A stretch of 13,457 nucleotides of DNA from UBA5972 sp964637875 (lineage in GTDB: Bacteria > Pseudomonadota > Alphaproteobacteria > Rhodobacterales > Rhodobacteraceae): NCBI GenBank assembly GCA_964637875.1, contig CAZWXK010000058.1, positions 1 to 13,457 on the forward strand, read 5' to 3'. Both the position numbers and the translations under genes were made by a program. Each line of letters starts with the position of its first letter. Position 1 is the stretch's first letter. Below, in pieces: positions 1-6,401 of this stretch. A model generated the notes under the pieces. That model was not told the origin of the DNA. It made no database searches and saw only the letters and a program-made list of their open reading frames with translations.

Positions 1-12
1 CTCGCAAGGCAA

Positions 13-32
13 GGGGAAGAAATCCCCATTTT
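13..32. terminator. Weak hairpin, possible bidirectional terminator
   Basis: GGGGA (13-17) pairs with TCCCC (23-27) around a 5-nt AGAAA loop and is followed on the plus strand by ATTTT. It lies about 35 bp beyond the stop of the minus-strand regulator, so it could end that transcript or one entering from the left. The stem is only 5 bp and the T run is short, so this is a weak call. Confidence 0.3.
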
Positions 33-63
33 GCGCGCTTTGCGTGGCACGTTTTTTCGAAAT

Positions 64-1038
64 TCACTCCATGCTGGCACGCGCGCCGCGTTCGCGATAG
101 GGGGTGATGCCATAATGCGCCCGGTAGCATTTCGAAAAATGGCTGGGCGAGGTAAACCCGCAGGCCAGCGCCACGTTGATGACGCTCATGTCGGTCTGCA
201 GCAACAGATTGCGGGCCTTCTGAAGGCGCAGCTCCATGTAATAGCGTTTCGGCGAGCGGTCCAGATAACGGCGGAAAAGGCGTTCCAGCTGGCGCGTGGA
301 CATGCCCACCTCGCGGGCCAGCTGCGCCGGGCTGACAGGTTCCTCGATATTGGCCTCCATCTTGCGAATGACCGACGACAGCCGGGGGTGACGCACGCCA
401 ATGCGGGTAGGAATCGACAGGCGCTGCTCGTCACGATCGGTGCGGATGGCGCTGTAGATCAGCTGATCGGCAACCGTATTGGCCAGATCCTGACCATGAT
501 CGGCGGCAACCACGTTCAGCATGAGGTCCAGCGACGACATCCCCCCCGCCGAGGAATAGCGTTTTCCGTCCATGACATAAACCGCGCGGGTAAGTTCGAC
601 CTCGGGGAAGTCCTCTTCGAAGCTGTCGTGGTTTTCCCAGTGGATGGTACAGCGTCTCCCATCCAGCAGCCCGGCCCGTGCCAGGCTGTAGGCCGCGGTA
701 CACAACCCGCCCATCACGACGCCGCGCCGGGCCTCGCGGCGCAGCCAGTTGATGACCGCCTTCGTCGTCGTCTCCTTGATGCCGACCCCTCCGCAAACCA
801 GCAGCGTATCGTCATGGCCCAGCACACACAGGGCAGAATCCACCTCGACCGTGATCCCGTTCGAGGCGCGCGCGGGCAATCCATCCTCGCTGACCACGCT
901 CCAGCGATACAGCTGTTTTCCCGTCACGCGGTTGGCCACGCGCAGCGGCTCGATCGCGGCGGCAAAGGGCGCCATCGAGAAATCTCTGAGCAGCAGGAAC
1001 ACGAAACGTCTTGCGGGGTTGTCCTGTTCGGTCTGCAT
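64..1038 (-). CDS. GlxA family transcriptional regulator (DJ-1/PfpI domain plus AraC-type HTH)
   Basis: A 324-residue cytoplasmic DNA-binding regulator. Residues about 10-190 form a DJ-1/PfpI-like amidotransferase fold: the start FVFLLLRDFSMAPFAAAIEPLRVANR and the GGLCTAAYSLARAG elbow with Cys113 are typical. Residues about 218-316 are an AraC/XylS double helix-turn-helix, with STRQLERLFRRYLDRSPKRYY and the closing ALACGFTSPSHFSKCYRAHYGITPYRER signature. GlxA regulators such as GbdR and ArgR of Pseudomonas usually respond to small nitrogen compounds; the ligand here cannot be told. I chose the ATG at 1038 because AAGGA lies 10 nt upstream and the protein then begins at the domain; an in-frame start at 1164 would add 42 residues with no family resemblance. 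It is divergent from the DAHP synthase gene, but nothing in the sequence shows that it controls that gene. Confidence 0.92.
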   Translation of the reverse strand: MQTEQDNPARRFVFLLLRDFSMAPFAAAIEPLRVANRVTGKQLYRWSVVSEDGLPARASNGITVEVDSALCVLGHDDTLLVCGGVGIKETTTKAVINWLRREARRGVVMGGLCTAAYSLARAGLLDGRRCTIHWENHDSFEEDFPEVELTRAVYVMDGKRYSSAGGMSSLDLMLNVVAADHGQDLANTVADQLIYSAIRTDRDEQRLSIPTRIGVRHPRLSSVIRKMEANIEEPVSPAQLAREVGMSTRQLERLFRRYLDRSPKRYYMELRLQKARNLLLQTDMSVINVALACGFTSPSHFSKCYRAHYGITPYRERGARASME

Positions 1039-1072
1039 GGGGCTGTCGTCCTTGCAACGGATCGGATACGCA

Positions 1073-1092
1073 TCCCGGCGATGCCGCCGGGA
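1073..1092. repeat. Perfect 8-bp inverted repeat with 4-nt loop
   Basis: TCCCGGCG (1073-1080) and CGCCGGGA (1085-1092) flank ATGC. It sits 35 bp upstream of the start codon of the GlxA-type regulator, so it could be an operator or a hairpin in its leader RNA. It is inside GC-rich sequence, where such palindromes can arise by chance. Confidence 0.45.
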
Positions 1093-1211
1093 GCGGGGTC
1101 TCTCGGCCAAGCGAAAGCAGAGCATTCGCGCCGGATCAAGCGCAAAATGCACGTCGCCTTCCACATGGCGCGGGCCGCACAGGCGCGAAACCCTGGGTCA
1201 TTCTTTATCAT

Positions 1212-1240
1212 CTGGTCTTTCCCGTGTCTTTTTCCTATAA
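1212..1240 (+). promoter_or_regulatory. Possible promoter of the DAHP synthase gene
   Basis: CTATAA (1235-1240) resembles a -10 box and lies in a locally AT-rich stretch about 36 bp before the start codon. The hexamer 17 bp upstream (CTGGTC, 1212-1217) is a poor -35, so the call rests on the -10 and the position. Confidence 0.35.
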
Positions 1241-1275
1241 GCCGCCCCACAGACGTAACGCAGCGGAGACTCGCA

Positions 1276-2670
1276 ATGACACGGGCAACGACAGGTGCAT
1301 CAACACGGGCCTGGAACAAATCCGACTGGCGCAGCAAGCCCAGGGTGCAGATGCCGGATTATGCCGACAAGGCCGCGTTGAATGCCGTCGAGGAAAAGCT
1401 TGCCAAATATCCGCCGCTGGTCTTTGCCGGCGAGGCGAGGCGCCTCAGGCGCCAGCTGGGCGAGGTGGCCGAGGGGCGCGCCTTTCTGCTGCAGGGCGGG
1501 GACTGCGCCGAAAGCTTTGCCGAGTTTTCCGCCGACAGCATCCGCGACACCTTTCGCGTGCTGCTGCAAATGGCGGTGGTGCTGACCTATGGCGCCAAGG
1601 TGCCCGTGGTCAAGGTGGGCCGCATGGCAGGCCAGTTTGCCAAGCCGCGCTCGTCGCCAACCGAGCGGGTCGGCGATCTGGAACTGCCCAGCTATCGCGG
1701 CGACATCATCAACGATATCGCCCCCACGGCCGAGGCGCGCAAGCCCGATCCGCAGCGCATGTTGCAGGCCTATACCCAGTCGGCCGCGACGCTGAACCTG
1801 CTGCGGGCATTTTCCACCGGGGGCTATGCCGATATCCACCATGTCCACAGCTGGACGCTGGGCTTCGCACAGGACGCCACCGCAACCGAAAAATACCGCG
1901 ATCTGGCCGCCCGCATTTCGGACGCGCTGGATTTCATGAATGCCGCAGGCGTCAACAGCAACAATTCGGGCAAGCTGCGCACGGTCAATTTCTATACCAG
2001 CCACGAGGCCCTGCTGCTGGAATATGAAGAGGCCCTGTGCCGCATCGACAGCACCACGGGGCTGCCGGTTGCCGGATCGGGCCACATGATCTGGATCGGC
2101 GACCGCACCCGTCAGCCCGACGGCGCCCATGTGGAATTTGCCCGCGGCGTGCAGAACCCGATCGGCCTGAAATGCGGCCCCTCGATCACCACCGACGACC
2201 TGAAACGCCTGATCGAGATCCTGAACCCGGAAAACGAGCCGGGCCGCCTGACCCTGATCAACCGCTTTGGCGCCGGCAAGGTGGGCGACCACCTGCCGAA
2301 ACTGATCCGCGCGGTGCAGGAAGAGGGCTTCAAGGTGGTGTGGTCCTGCGACCCGATGCATGGCAACACCATCAAGTCGGCCAGCGGCTTCAAGACCCGG
2401 CCCTTTGAAAACGTGCTGCGCGAGGTGCGCGAATTCTTTGCCGTCCACGCGGCCGAGGGCACCTATCCGGGCGGCGTGCATTTCGAGATGACCGGCAAGG
2501 ATGTGACCGAATGCACCGGCGGCGTGCGCGCCGTGCGCGACGAAGACCTGTCTGCCCGCTATCACACGGCCTGCGATCCGCGGCTGAACGCCAGCCAGGC
2601 GCTGGAACTGGCCTTTCTTGTGTCGGAGGAGCTGTCGCAGCGCCTGCAGGAAAACCGCAAGGCGGTATAG
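1276..2670 (+). CDS. aroG: Class II 3-deoxy-7-phosphoheptulonate (DAHP) synthase
   Basis: Catalyses phosphoenolpyruvate plus erythrose 4-phosphate to DAHP, the first step of the shikimate pathway, in the cytoplasm. The 464-residue length fits the class II (plant-like, AroA-II) family. Family motifs run in order: GGDCAESF (74-81), KVGRMAGQFAKPRSSP (113-128), SHEALLLEYEEAL (242-254), GDRTRQPDGAHVEFARG (275-291), WSCDPMHGNT (356-365), HFEMTGKDVTECTGG (402-416) and CDPRLNASQALELAF (433-447). The metal ligands of the family are all present: Cys77, His362, Glu404 and Asp434. The ATG at 1276 has GGAGA 6 nt upstream and gives the normal N-terminus (WNKSDWRSKPRVQMPDY); the frame stays open for 415 codons upstream, but that stretch is antisense to the GlxA-type gene. 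The symbol varies between genomes (aroG, aroF, aroA-II). It seems to be monocistronic. Confidence 0.97.
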   Translation: MTRATTGASTRAWNKSDWRSKPRVQMPDYADKAALNAVEEKLAKYPPLVFAGEARRLRRQLGEVAEGRAFLLQGGDCAESFAEFSADSIRDTFRVLLQMAVVLTYGAKVPVVKVGRMAGQFAKPRSSPTERVGDLELPSYRGDIINDIAPTAEARKPDPQRMLQAYTQSAATLNLLRAFSTGGYADIHHVHSWTLGFAQDATATEKYRDLAARISDALDFMNAAGVNSNNSGKLRTVNFYTSHEALLLEYEEALCRIDSTTGLPVAGSGHMIWIGDRTRQPDGAHVEFARGVQNPIGLKCGPSITTDDLKRLIEILNPENEPGRLTLINRFGAGKVGDHLPKLIRAVQEEGFKVVWSCDPMHGNTIKSASGFKTRPFENVLREVREFFAVHAAEGTYPGGVHFEMTGKDVTECTGGVRAVRDEDLSARYHTACDPRLNASQALELAFLVSEELSQRLQENRKAV

Positions 2671-2702
2671 CCCCGGGTTCGCGTCCTGTCGGGGTTCATG
2701 GT

Positions 2703-2729
2703 CTTGCGCGCCGGCCCGAACTGCGCAAG
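2703..2729 (+). terminator. Hairpin downstream of DAHP synthase
   Basis: CTTGCGC (2703-2709) pairs with GCGCAAG (2723-2729) over a 13-nt loop, 33 bp after the synthase stop codon. There is no T run, so it may only be an RNA 3'-end stabiliser or part of a Rho-dependent end. Confidence 0.35.
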
Positions 2730-2743
2730 GGTCGCGGGTGATT

Positions 2744-2790
2744 GCGGGGGCCGGCCCCCGCACCCCCGGAGTATTTTGGCAAAGAAGAAG
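2744..2790. repeat. Rhodobacterales-type intergenic element with GC palindrome
   Basis: A perfect 18-bp palindrome GCGGGGGCCGGCCCCCGC (2744-2761) is followed by ACCCCC and then an element that begins GGAGTATTTTGG and ends AAAGAAGAAG (2768-2790). I recall near-identical CCCCCGGAGTATTTTTGG...AAGAAGAAG strings between convergent genes in many Rhodobacterales genomes; that is memory, not a search. Only one copy lies in this window. The position between two convergent genes suggests a transcription-end element. Confidence 0.55.
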
Positions 2791-2794
2791 ATCT

Positions 2795-2820
2795 GATTGG
2801 GTTTTCTCAGCAGCCCAATC
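2795..2820 (-). terminator. Hairpin at the 3' end of the FAD oxidoreductase gene
   Basis: GATTGGG (2795-2801) and CCCAATC (2814-2820) form a perfect 7-bp inverted repeat with a 12-nt loop that includes the stop codon of the minus-strand gene. On that strand it is followed by AGATCTTCTTCTTT, a pyrimidine-rich tract that could serve as a weak terminator tail. Confidence 0.45.
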
Positions 2821-3946
2821 TTGCCGGACCCAGGCTGGCCGGATCCAGCCCCTGATCGACAATATCGGCGGGGACGGAATTGTCCTGTGCAAGGGCCGCC
2901 GCGATGCGCGCGAGCGCCGGTGCCGTCTGGATGCCATAGCCCCCCTGCCCCGCCAGCCAGAAAAAGCCGTCGGCCCTAGTCGAGAAACCGACCACGGGCG
3001 CCTTGTCGGCGACAAAACTGCGCAGACCTGCCCATTTGTTGCGGACCCGCCGAATGGACAGGTCGAAGGCCCGTTCGATCCGATCCACGCATATGGCGAT
3101 GTCGATCTCGTCCGGCTGGGCATCGCATGGCGGGGATGGGGTTTCGTCAGCCGGGGAAATCAGCAACCGTCCTGACTCGGGCTTGAGATAGAATTCCTCG
3201 TCCACATCCACGCTGAGCGGCAGGCCATCGATCACTACCCCCTCGGGGGCGTCGACAATCACTGCCGTCCTGCGCCGGGGAACCAGACCGATATCGCCGG
3301 CGCCGGCAAGCTGGCCGATCTCGCCTGCCCAGGCTCCGGCGGCATTGATCACGACGGGGGCCTCGAAAACGCAGCTGCCGCCGTGGACGCGCCAGACATC
3401 TCCGATGCGCGCGAGTCTCGTGACCTCGGCATCCCGGACAAGCCGCCCGCCGACCGCGCGGAAGCGGCGCAGGAACCCTTGCAGCAGGGCATCGACGTCG
3501 ATGTCGTATCCTCCACGGTCCAGCATCCCCGAAACGGCGTATCCGCCTCTGAGCAGGGGTTGCACGTCAAGCAGCGCATCCCCCTCGAGGTGTGCGACCT
3601 CGGCATGTGGCGAAACCTCGTCGATCAGGGCAGCCAGGCTGTTGGCCTGGTCGGCACGCGCCAACATCAGGATATCGCGCCGGGACAGGAGTGGATGACT
3701 GGCAAAGCCCTGTGGCGGGTCGCGAAAGAAACCGGCCGATGCGCGGGTCAGGGCACGGACCGGCGGTGGGCCATAGGTCGGGGCAAAGATCGCTGCCGAC
3801 CGCCCGGTGGTGTGATATCCGGGTGCGGACTCCATTTCCAGCAGGACAACCCGCATCTGCCGGGCGCCGGCCAGTTCGGCAGCAACCGAGGCACCGGCGA
3901 TGCCCGCACCGATCACGATGAAATCCGCCTGTTCCGCGCTGCTCAT
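2807..3946 (-). CDS. FAD-dependent oxidoreductase, D-amino-acid dehydrogenase type (DauA-like)
   Basis: 379 residues, a DAO-fold flavoenzyme that probably oxidises an amino or imino acid to the 2-oxo acid. The FAD dinucleotide motif VIGAGIAGAS is at 11-20, followed by GYHTTGRSAA (43-52), VINAAGAWAGEIGQLAG (199-215), EFYLKPESGRLLISPADE (251-268), KWAGLRSFVADKAPVVGF (304-321) and FFWLAGQGGYGIQTAPA (328-344). The layout closely follows Pseudomonas D-arginine dehydrogenase DauA as I remember it. Tyr58, the RRR at 224-226, Tyr253 and Arg309 match its substrate carboxylate and active-site residues, but the positions of DauA His48 and Glu87 are Ile53 and Ile92. Glu87 holds the arginine side chain, so D-arginine is unlikely; a neutral or hydrophobic D-amino acid or an N-substituted amino acid is more plausible. 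The ATG at 3946 has GGGAGA 5 nt upstream. It lies 64 bp after the kinase gene and has its own promoter. Confidence 0.88.
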   Translation of the reverse strand: MSSAEQADFIVIGAGIAGASVAAELAGARQMRVVLLEMESAPGYHTTGRSAAIFAPTYGPPPVRALTRASAGFFRDPPQGFASHPLLSRRDILMLARADQANSLAALIDEVSPHAEVAHLEGDALLDVQPLLRGGYAVSGMLDRGGYDIDVDALLQGFLRRFRAVGGRLVRDAEVTRLARIGDVWRVHGGSCVFEAPVVINAAGAWAGEIGQLAGAGDIGLVPRRRTAVIVDAPEGVVIDGLPLSVDVDEEFYLKPESGRLLISPADETPSPPCDAQPDEIDIAICVDRIERAFDLSIRRVRNKWAGLRSFVADKAPVVGFSTRADGFFWLAGQGGYGIQTAPALARIAAALAQDNSVPADIVDQGLDPASLGPARLGC

Positions 3947-3974
3947 GCCGTTCTCCCGCCTGGATCGGATGTGG

Positions 3975-4003
3975 ATACTAGAATGGGCCCGACACCTTGC
4001 CAA
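3975..4003 (-). promoter_or_regulatory. Sigma-70-like promoter of the FAD oxidoreductase gene
   Basis: On the minus strand TTGGCA (4003-3998, 5 of 6 to consensus) is separated by exactly 17 bp from TAGTAT (3980-3975, 4 of 6). It lies between the kinase stop codon and the oxidoreductase start and would give a leader of about 20 nt. This suggests the oxidoreductase need not be co-transcribed with the two-component genes. Confidence 0.6.
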
Positions 4004-4010
4004 GTTGCAT

Positions 4011-5378
4011 TCACGCGGCTCGGCCCCCTGGGGACGCGGGGTGATAGATGGCCTCGAAACCATCCGGCCTGCCGCTGGCCGGTGCGTTCAGTTCGAGCCG
4101 CCCCCCCGCTCCCGAGGCAATGGCATGGGCGATGGCAAGCCCCAGGCCGGCGCCATCTGCCCGGGTTTCGCCCCTCTCGAAGGGGCGTGACAGGCGTGCG
4201 AGGTCGCCGCGATCTGCAACGGGACCGGCATTGACCACACGCAACCGTCCATCGGCTGCGAGGCTGACTTCGACCGGGCGCGATGAATCGCCATGCTTCA
4301 GGGCGTTCTCGACAAGGTTTCGCACCAGAATGGCGAAGGCATCGAGATCGATATCCGACAGCACCGGCTGCCCCGGCATGTCGAGCCGGATGCGGTCGGC
4401 AGCGTTTTCGGCCATTCCTTGGTCGCCGGCGCCACTCAGGCGGATTTCGTCAATGACAAGACGCAGCACCGGGCGCAGATCGGTCTGACCCTCGGCCTGA
4501 AGGCGCCCGCCCTCGGCCTTGGCCAGTTGCATAAGCTTTTCGGACAGCCGCGCGAGGCGTTTCAGCGAAATCTCGACCTGACGCGCGCGCTTGCGTGCGT
4601 CCGCATCCCGTGTCTCGGCGATCAGGCGCTGGGTCTGGGCCAGAGCCGCGGCAACCGGTGTGCGCAACTCATGGGCCGAATTGGCGGTAAAGCTGCGTTC
4701 GGCCTCGAGTGCGCGGCGCAGACGTTCGAGCAGATGGTTGACCGCCTCGACCACGGGGTCGAGCTCCGATGGCACGCCTTCGACCTGGACGGGGGCCAGA
4801 TCTCCACTGCCGCGTTTCTCGATCGCGGCGCGAAACAGATGCACCTTGCGCACGGAAAAATGGACGAGGGCCCAGACGACCAGCAGGGTAAACGGCACCA
4901 GCACGCCCAGAGGCGACACCAGGCTGGAAATCATCTCCTGGGCTACCCTGCGACGATGGTCGAGCGGCTCGGCCACCGCGACGGTCAGGGTATCCTGCAT
5001 GGCCGAATCGTAATAGATGCGATGGGTCGCGGTGGTCAGGAAACCCGGTTTGCGGAAAGGCGGGAAATCGACGGCCTCGGCCCCGTGCGAGCGCAACAGG
5101 ACGGTGCCCTTTTCGTCGCGCACCACATAGCTGAGATATTCGTTCGAGCCCCGCAATGCGGCAACCGACCTTGTCAGCCCCTGTTCCTCGCGGTCGAGAA
5201 TGTCGAGAACCGCCAGAGGCAGGATCCGCTGGGCGGTCTCCTGGAGCGCGCTGTCGAAGACTTCGCCGATTTCCTTTTGCAGGGTGGAAAAGGTCACCAG
5301 CGCGGTCCCGCCCCACAGCAGGGTGACGGCGATGACCACCCCCAGCGACAGACGCCACAGCAGGCTGCGCGGGATCAC
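4011..5378 (-). CDS. Membrane sensor histidine kinase (QseC/TctE type)
   Basis: 455 residues, partner of the response regulator directly upstream. TM1 is about residues 8-30 and TM2 about 150-176; the roughly 120-residue periplasmic loop between them is the likely sensor (2CSK_N/TctE-like), with a HAMP-like linker after TM2. The H-box SAHELRTPVAAALAQTQRL has phospho-acceptor His236. The catalytic domain has the N-box LVRNLVENALKHGD (Asn354, Asn358), PFERGETRADGAGLGLAIAHAIASGAGG (399-426) and a G1 region reading VVNAGP (381-386), where the usual Asp is Asn383. The start is GTG at 5378: its GTGA overlaps the regulator stop by 4 nt, and AAGGAG lies 8 nt upstream inside the regulator gene. No ATG lies nearby, and upstream extensions run antiparallel to nothing but the regulator in another frame. 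The signal sensed is unknown. Confidence 0.93.
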   Translation of the reverse strand: MIPRSLLWRLSLGVVIAVTLLWGGTALVTFSTLQKEIGEVFDSALQETAQRILPLAVLDILDREEQGLTRSVAALRGSNEYLSYVVRDEKGTVLLRSHGAEAVDFPPFRKPGFLTTATHRIYYDSAMQDTLTVAVAEPLDHRRRVAQEMISSLVSPLGVLVPFTLLVVWALVHFSVRKVHLFRAAIEKRGSGDLAPVQVEGVPSELDPVVEAVNHLLERLRRALEAERSFTANSAHELRTPVAAALAQTQRLIAETRDADARKRARQVEISLKRLARLSEKLMQLAKAEGGRLQAEGQTDLRPVLRLVIDEIRLSGAGDQGMAENAADRIRLDMPGQPVLSDIDLDAFAILVRNLVENALKHGDSSRPVEVSLAADGRLRVVNAGPVADRGDLARLSRPFERGETRADGAGLGLAIAHAIASGAGGRLELNAPASGRPDGFEAIYHPASPGGRAA

Positions 5379-6049
5379 GCGTCCTTCTCCTTGCCGCTGC
5401 CCAGGCGATAGCCGACACCACGCACGGTATCCAGCACGCTGCGACCCAGTTTCTTGCGCAGACGACTGACATGAACCTCGATCGTGTTGCTCTCGATCTC
5501 GGAGTCGAACGAATAGAGGCGTTCCTCCAGTTGTGCCTTGGACAGGATCTGTCCGGGCCGCTGGACGAAGGCCTCGAACAGCACCCATTCGCGCGCAGTC
5601 AGCGTCACCGGCCGCCCTGCCCTGGCAATGAAACGCGCGGCCAGGTCAACCTCGAGATCGCCGATGCGGACCAGGGGGTTGGGATTGCCCGCATAGCGCC
5701 GCGCCACGGCGTTCAACCGGGCAGACAGCTCGGAAAGGTCGAACGGCTTGACCAGATAGTCGTCCGCCCCGGCATTCAGCCCCTCGATCCGGTCGGACAA
5801 CTGGTCGAGCGCGGTCATGATGATGACCGGGGTCACGTTGCCACGCATGCGCAGGGTCTTGAGAAAGGGAACACCCCGGCCATCGGGCAGCATCAGGTCC
5901 AGCAGGATCAGATCATAGCTGGCGGCGGCCATATGGTCGGCCGCCTCGTCAAGCCGCGTCACCCAGTCGACGGTATGTCCGTCGGAAACGATCTGGTCAC
6001 GCACAGCTGCGCCCAGAACCGTGTCATCTTCGATCAGAAGAACCCGCAT
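5375..6049 (-). CDS. OmpR-family response regulator (PmrA/QseB/TctD type)
   Basis: 224 residues. The receiver domain (1-115) has acidic pocket Asp8 and Asp9, phospho-acceptor Asp51 in LLDLMLPDGRG, Thr79 and Lys101 in LVKPFDLSELSARL. The C-terminal winged helix (about 127-220) has LTAREWVLFEAFVQRPGQILSKAQLEERLYSFDSEIESNTIEVHVSRLRKKLG and the closing VRGVGYRLG, which is the PmrA/QseB branch. AAAGGA lies 7 nt before the ATG. It is translationally coupled to its kinase. The promoter side faces the PepSY/cytochrome unit. A CTGACA-N5-CTGAAG site 62-78 bp upstream of the start suggests autoregulation. Members of this branch bind tandem half-sites with an 11-bp period, matching the sites seen here and upstream of the neighbouring redox genes. 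Confidence 0.95.
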   Translation of the reverse strand: MRVLLIEDDTVLGAAVRDQIVSDGHTVDWVTRLDEAADHMAAASYDLILLDLMLPDGRGVPFLKTLRMRGNVTPVIIMTALDQLSDRIEGLNAGADDYLVKPFDLSELSARLNAVARRYAGNPNPLVRIGDLEVDLAARFIARAGRPVTLTAREWVLFEAFVQRPGQILSKAQLEERLYSFDSEIESNTIEVHVSRLRKKLGRSVLDTVRGVGYRLGSGKEKDA

Positions 6050-6099
6050 TCCGTCATCCTTTCATTCCACGCCTCGGCGCGCACGACCACCCGGGTCAG

Positions 6100-6105
6100 A
6101 CCATA
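6100..6105 (-). promoter_or_regulatory. Possible -10 box of the two-component operon
   Basis: TATGGT on the minus strand lies 5 bp downstream (in the transcription direction) of the 6111-6127 operator. There is no good -35; the operator covers that place, as expected for a promoter that needs an OmpR-type activator. The same hexamer TATGGT occurs downstream of the 6290-6306 site. Confidence 0.35.
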
Positions 6106-6110
6106 CCCCG

Positions 6111-6127
6111 CTGACAGCAAGCTGAAG
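6111..6127 (+). promoter_or_regulatory. Putative response-regulator operator D (autoregulation)
   Basis: CTGACAGCAAGCTGAAG: half-sites CTGACA and CTGAAG, 11 bp apart. It lies 62-78 bp upstream of the response regulator start. It shares the CTKACR-N5-CTGAAG pattern with three other sites in this window, and the spacing is that of the PmrA box (two CTTAAK half-sites with N5). Confidence 0.6.
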
Positions 6128-6289
6128 CAATGCCTGATCGACTGCCCTGCCGATATGGGTGTCGGCACGATCGCGACGCGTAAAACCGCCCGCGGGGCGA
6201 CCTTAACGCAAAGCTGTCATGTTGGAAAAGGGCCCGTTCCGTGGGCCGCAACAGGCAACATGGCCCGATTTCCTGCAATTTTTCGCATG

Positions 6290-6306
6290 CTTCAGGTCCC
6301 TGTAAG
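6290..6306 (-). promoter_or_regulatory. Putative response-regulator operator A (PepSY/cytochrome unit)
   Basis: On the minus strand CTTACAGGGACCTGAAG: half-sites CTTACA and CTGAAG, 11 bp apart. It ends 95 bp before the PepSY gene start and directly precedes the -35-like TTCACA at 6308-6313, a normal place for an activator of this family. Confidence 0.58.
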
Positions 6307-6307
6307 A

Positions 6308-6336
6308 TTCACATGTCACGGAATATGGTGCATGAT
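6308..6336 (+). promoter_or_regulatory. Promoter candidate of the PepSY/cytochrome b561 unit
   Basis: TTCACA (6308-6313, 5 of 6) is 17 bp from CATGAT (6331-6336, 4 of 6). An overlapping alternative -10 is TATGGT (6324-6329), whose -35 position would fall on operator A. Either gives a leader of about 60 nt. Confidence 0.45.
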
Positions 6337-6371
6337 GGATCACAGGATGGCCGGTGGCGCCATCCGACGAC

Positions 6372-6389
6372 CAATTGGACAACCAATTG
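6372..6389 (+). repeat. Hairpin just before the PepSY start codon
   Basis: CAATTGG (6372-6378), loop ACAA, CCAATTG (6383-6389): a perfect 7-bp stem with a 4-nt loop that ends 12 nt before the ATG. It can also be read as a 12-bp direct repeat (CCAATTG at 6371 and 6383). The start codon has no strong Shine-Dalgarno sequence, only the A-rich AAAGAAACGACG after the stem. Confidence 0.55.
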
Positions 6390-6401
6390 AAAGAAACGAC
6401 G

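Larger units (their letters stand above)
1039..1275. other. Divergent intergenic region between the GlxA-type regulator and DAHP synthase
   Basis: 237 bp with no convincing small gene. It contains an 8-bp hairpin near the regulator start (1073-1092) and a TATAAG-type -10 element near the synthase start. No clear -35 and -10 pair was found for the regulator. No aromatic-amino-acid leader peptide or attenuator was recognised ahead of the synthase. Confidence 0.6.

Noticed and set aside
31..1275. 415-codon upstream extension of the DAHP synthase frame
   Set aside because: It is antisense to the GlxA-type gene, has no family similarity, and the synthase N-terminus and GGAGA ribosome site fit the ATG at 1276.
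1300..3123. 607-codon minus-strand open frame
   Set aside because: It runs antisense through the whole DAHP synthase gene and into the oxidoreductase; low-complexity, His/Gly/Ala-rich translation typical of the antisense of a GC-rich gene.
2807..3946. Naming the oxidoreductase dauA (D-arginine dehydrogenase)
   Set aside because: The residue that binds the arginine side chain appears to be replaced by Ile92, so the substrate name is not supported.
4293..5411. 372-codon plus-strand open frame opposite the kinase
   Set aside because: Antisense shadow; the minus-strand kinase has all family motifs in order.
6202..6219. CTTAAC and CTGTCA as a fifth regulator operator or a Pho box
   Set aside because: The half-sites are 12 bp apart rather than 11 and match the pattern poorly; CTGTCAT has no second Pho half-site at the right spacing.
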